From contig JAHFAA010000228.1 in assembly GCA_023250775.1 (NCBI GenBank), forward strand, positions 1 to 6,394: a DNA stretch of 6,394 nucleotides. Reading direction: 5' to 3'. Shown here one piece after another: positions 5,671 to 6,394 of this stretch (positions are counted from its first letter, which is position 1; each line of letters opens with the position of its first letter). The position numbers were made by a program, and so were the translations under genes. A model generated the notes under the pieces. That model was not told the DNA's origin. It made no database searches and worked only from the letters and a program-made list of their open reading frames with translations. The stretch is from Bdellovibrionales bacterium (GTDB lineage Bacteria > Bdellovibrionota > Bacteriovoracia > Bacteriovoracales > Bacteriovoracaceae).

Positions 5671-6246
5671 CTATTTTTTCATACTTAGGTACTGTTTTTG
5701 AAGTCGGGCAGATATTTCCTTGTCCATCAGGTTAAATATCTTGGAAACCTTAACTGCCTCCAGCTTACCTAGGATGGAAACGGCAAGTTCAACCTCTTGG
5801 GCCGACAATAGTTGTGCAGCACTCTCGGGTTTCATGTTGGAAACCACGTCAACCATATGATCAATTCGTTTTTCTTTTAAATTATCTTGAGCATCCAGGC
5901 AGCCTAGTAATTTCTGCTGCTCACCCTCGAAGGCCTTGATCTTCTTTTCAAACTCGCGTTTGTTCAGATTCAACTGTTCACGCTCACGCGCCAACTCCAA
6001 GTCGCGCAACTTTATATCTTGTTCCTTATTCATCAGTTCTTTTGTGATCTCCACAAATTTTTCTTGCTTAGTTTTAACTAAAACCTTTTCCACCTCTTCG
6101 AGAAGAGCTTTGTGAAATTCTTCTGGGGTATATTCTCGTTTGCCTGAAACCGCGCCCGCACTCGGTGTTTTCTGATCCACCGCCTGGGCAAAACTGCAAA
6201 ATATTAGACCATACAAAAGCACGGTTACGATGATGGGTATTCTCAT
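5671..6246 (-). CDS. MotE/YlxF/FlbB-type periplasmic flagellar motor protein
   Basis: The 191-residue protein begins with a hydrophobic export segment (IPIIVTVLLYGLIFCSFAQA), with an AQA|VDQ signal-peptidase-I-like site after residue 22. Cys17 is preceded by Phe, so it is not a lipobox. The segment could also remain as a membrane anchor. Residues ~45-125 are strongly charged and heptad-like, a probable long coiled coil. The C-terminal ~65 residues (127-191) match the small helical MotE domain: RIDHMVDVVSNMKPESAAQL, then VELAVSILGKLEAVKVSKIF, then MDKEISARL (cf. Y..M.P..AA.I...L........IL..M...KA..IL..MD). Relatives are Sinorhizobium MotE (a periplasmic chaperone for MotC), Bacillus YlxF and Borrelia FlbB (a periplasmic collar protein); the last two lie between fliJ and fliK, as here. 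Its start ATG overlaps the fliJ stop (ATGA) and follows AGAGGGAGGAAGG. The mature protein has one cysteine, Cys116. The family call is good; chaperone versus structural collar role is open. Confidence 0.82.
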   Translation of the reverse strand: MRIPIIVTVLLYGLIFCSFAQAVDQKTPSAGAVSGKREYTPEEFHKALLEEVEKVLVKTKQEKFVEITKELMNKEQDIKLRDLELAREREQLNLNKREFEKKIKAFEGEQQKLLGCLDAQDNLKEKRIDHMVDVVSNMKPESAAQLLSAQEVELAVSILGKLEAVKVSKIFNLMDKEISARLQKQYLSMKK

Positions 6247-6394
6247 CCTTCCTCCCTCTTTCCATTTCTCATAATAAATAATTCTTCAATTTGGCCATGC
6301 CGTTTCTTTTCCAGTTCCCTTTTATATCTCTCAAAATCGTTCTCTTTCATATTTTCAAGAAGTTTACTTTCCCCGCGGGCCACGGCCAACTCTT
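6243..6394 (-). CDS. fliJ: Flagellar export protein FliJ, C-terminal end only
   Basis: The frame is open from the right edge to the TGA at 6243-6245 and gives the last 49 residues: ELAVARGESKLLENMKENDF, ERYKRELEKKRHGQ, IEELFIMRNGKREEG. This highly charged helix matches the end of FliJ proteins, where a pattern like K.LEKLKE....Y..E...KE...LDE....R is usual. FliJ is a small coiled-coil protein that links the FliH/FliI ATPase to the FlhA export gate and handles chaperones. The frame continues unbroken past the window edge. The stop overlaps the next ATG as ATGA, so translation is coupled. Its place before a MotE-like gene and fliK supports the call, which is otherwise based on a short stretch. 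Confidence 0.72.
   Translation of the reverse strand, partial: ELAVARGESKLLENMKENDFERYKRELEKKRHGQIEELFIMRNGKREEG

Noticed and set aside
6001..6246. MotE-like protein as a lipoprotein because of Cys17 in the signal segment.
   Set aside because: The residues before Cys17 are Leu-Ile-Phe; a lipobox needs Gly, Ala or Ser just before the cysteine. An AQA site five residues later fits ordinary cleavage better.

Overview
This window is a bacterial chromosomal segment with two convergent transcription units. The first runs rightward (+ strand, bases 1-1486). It carries the 3' part of a PpiD/SurA-type periplasmic peptidyl-prolyl isomerase gene and a small ferredoxin gene 18 nt behind it. The second runs leftward (- strand, bases 6394 down to 1501). 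It is the hook-building part of a flagellar operon, in the transcription order fliJ (3' end only), a motE/ylxF/flbB-type gene, fliK, flgD, a small flagellar operon gene of the TIGR02530 type, and flgE. It closes with a strong Rho-independent terminator at 1501-1520.

The flagellar gene order (fliJ - motE-like - fliK - flgD - flgE) is the one known from spirochaetes (flbA-flbB-flbC-flgD-flgE) and Bacillus (fliJ-ylxF-fliK-flgD-flgE), and differs from the enterobacterial arrangement. The presence of a PpiD-type periplasmic foldase, a signal peptide on the MotE-like protein and a lysine-rich, mildly AT-rich coding style suggest a Gram-negative bacterium. A Bdellovibrionota / former delta-proteobacterial source is my best guess, but this is inference from style and synteny. 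No taxonomic marker gene is in the window.

The operon is tightly packed. fliJ and motE overlap by 4 nt (ATGA), motE and fliK are 5 nt apart, fliK and flgD overlap by 8 nt, and flgD and the TIGR02530-type gene overlap by 4 nt (GTGA). The one break is an 86-nt gap before flgE. It holds a perfect 9-bp hairpin, an imperfect GC-rich hairpin and a very good Shine-Dalgarno site. This is where the products needed in a few copies (FliK, the FlgD cap) give way to the hook subunit needed in more than a hundred copies, so the gap is a plausible place for differential expression.

Functionally, FliJ serves the export gate. The MotE-like protein acts in the periplasm around the motor. FlgD caps the growing hook, FlgE is the hook subunit and FliK measures hook length. 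The TIGR02530-type protein is a conserved flagellar accessory of unknown detailed role. I found no mobile elements, CRISPR arrays, tRNA or rRNA genes, and no gene-free stretch longer than 300 bases. Apart from the intergenic structure before flgE and some family-level oddities (single cysteines, the isomerase-ferredoxin pairing), this looks like an ordinary flagellar locus, and I see no convincing undescribed system.
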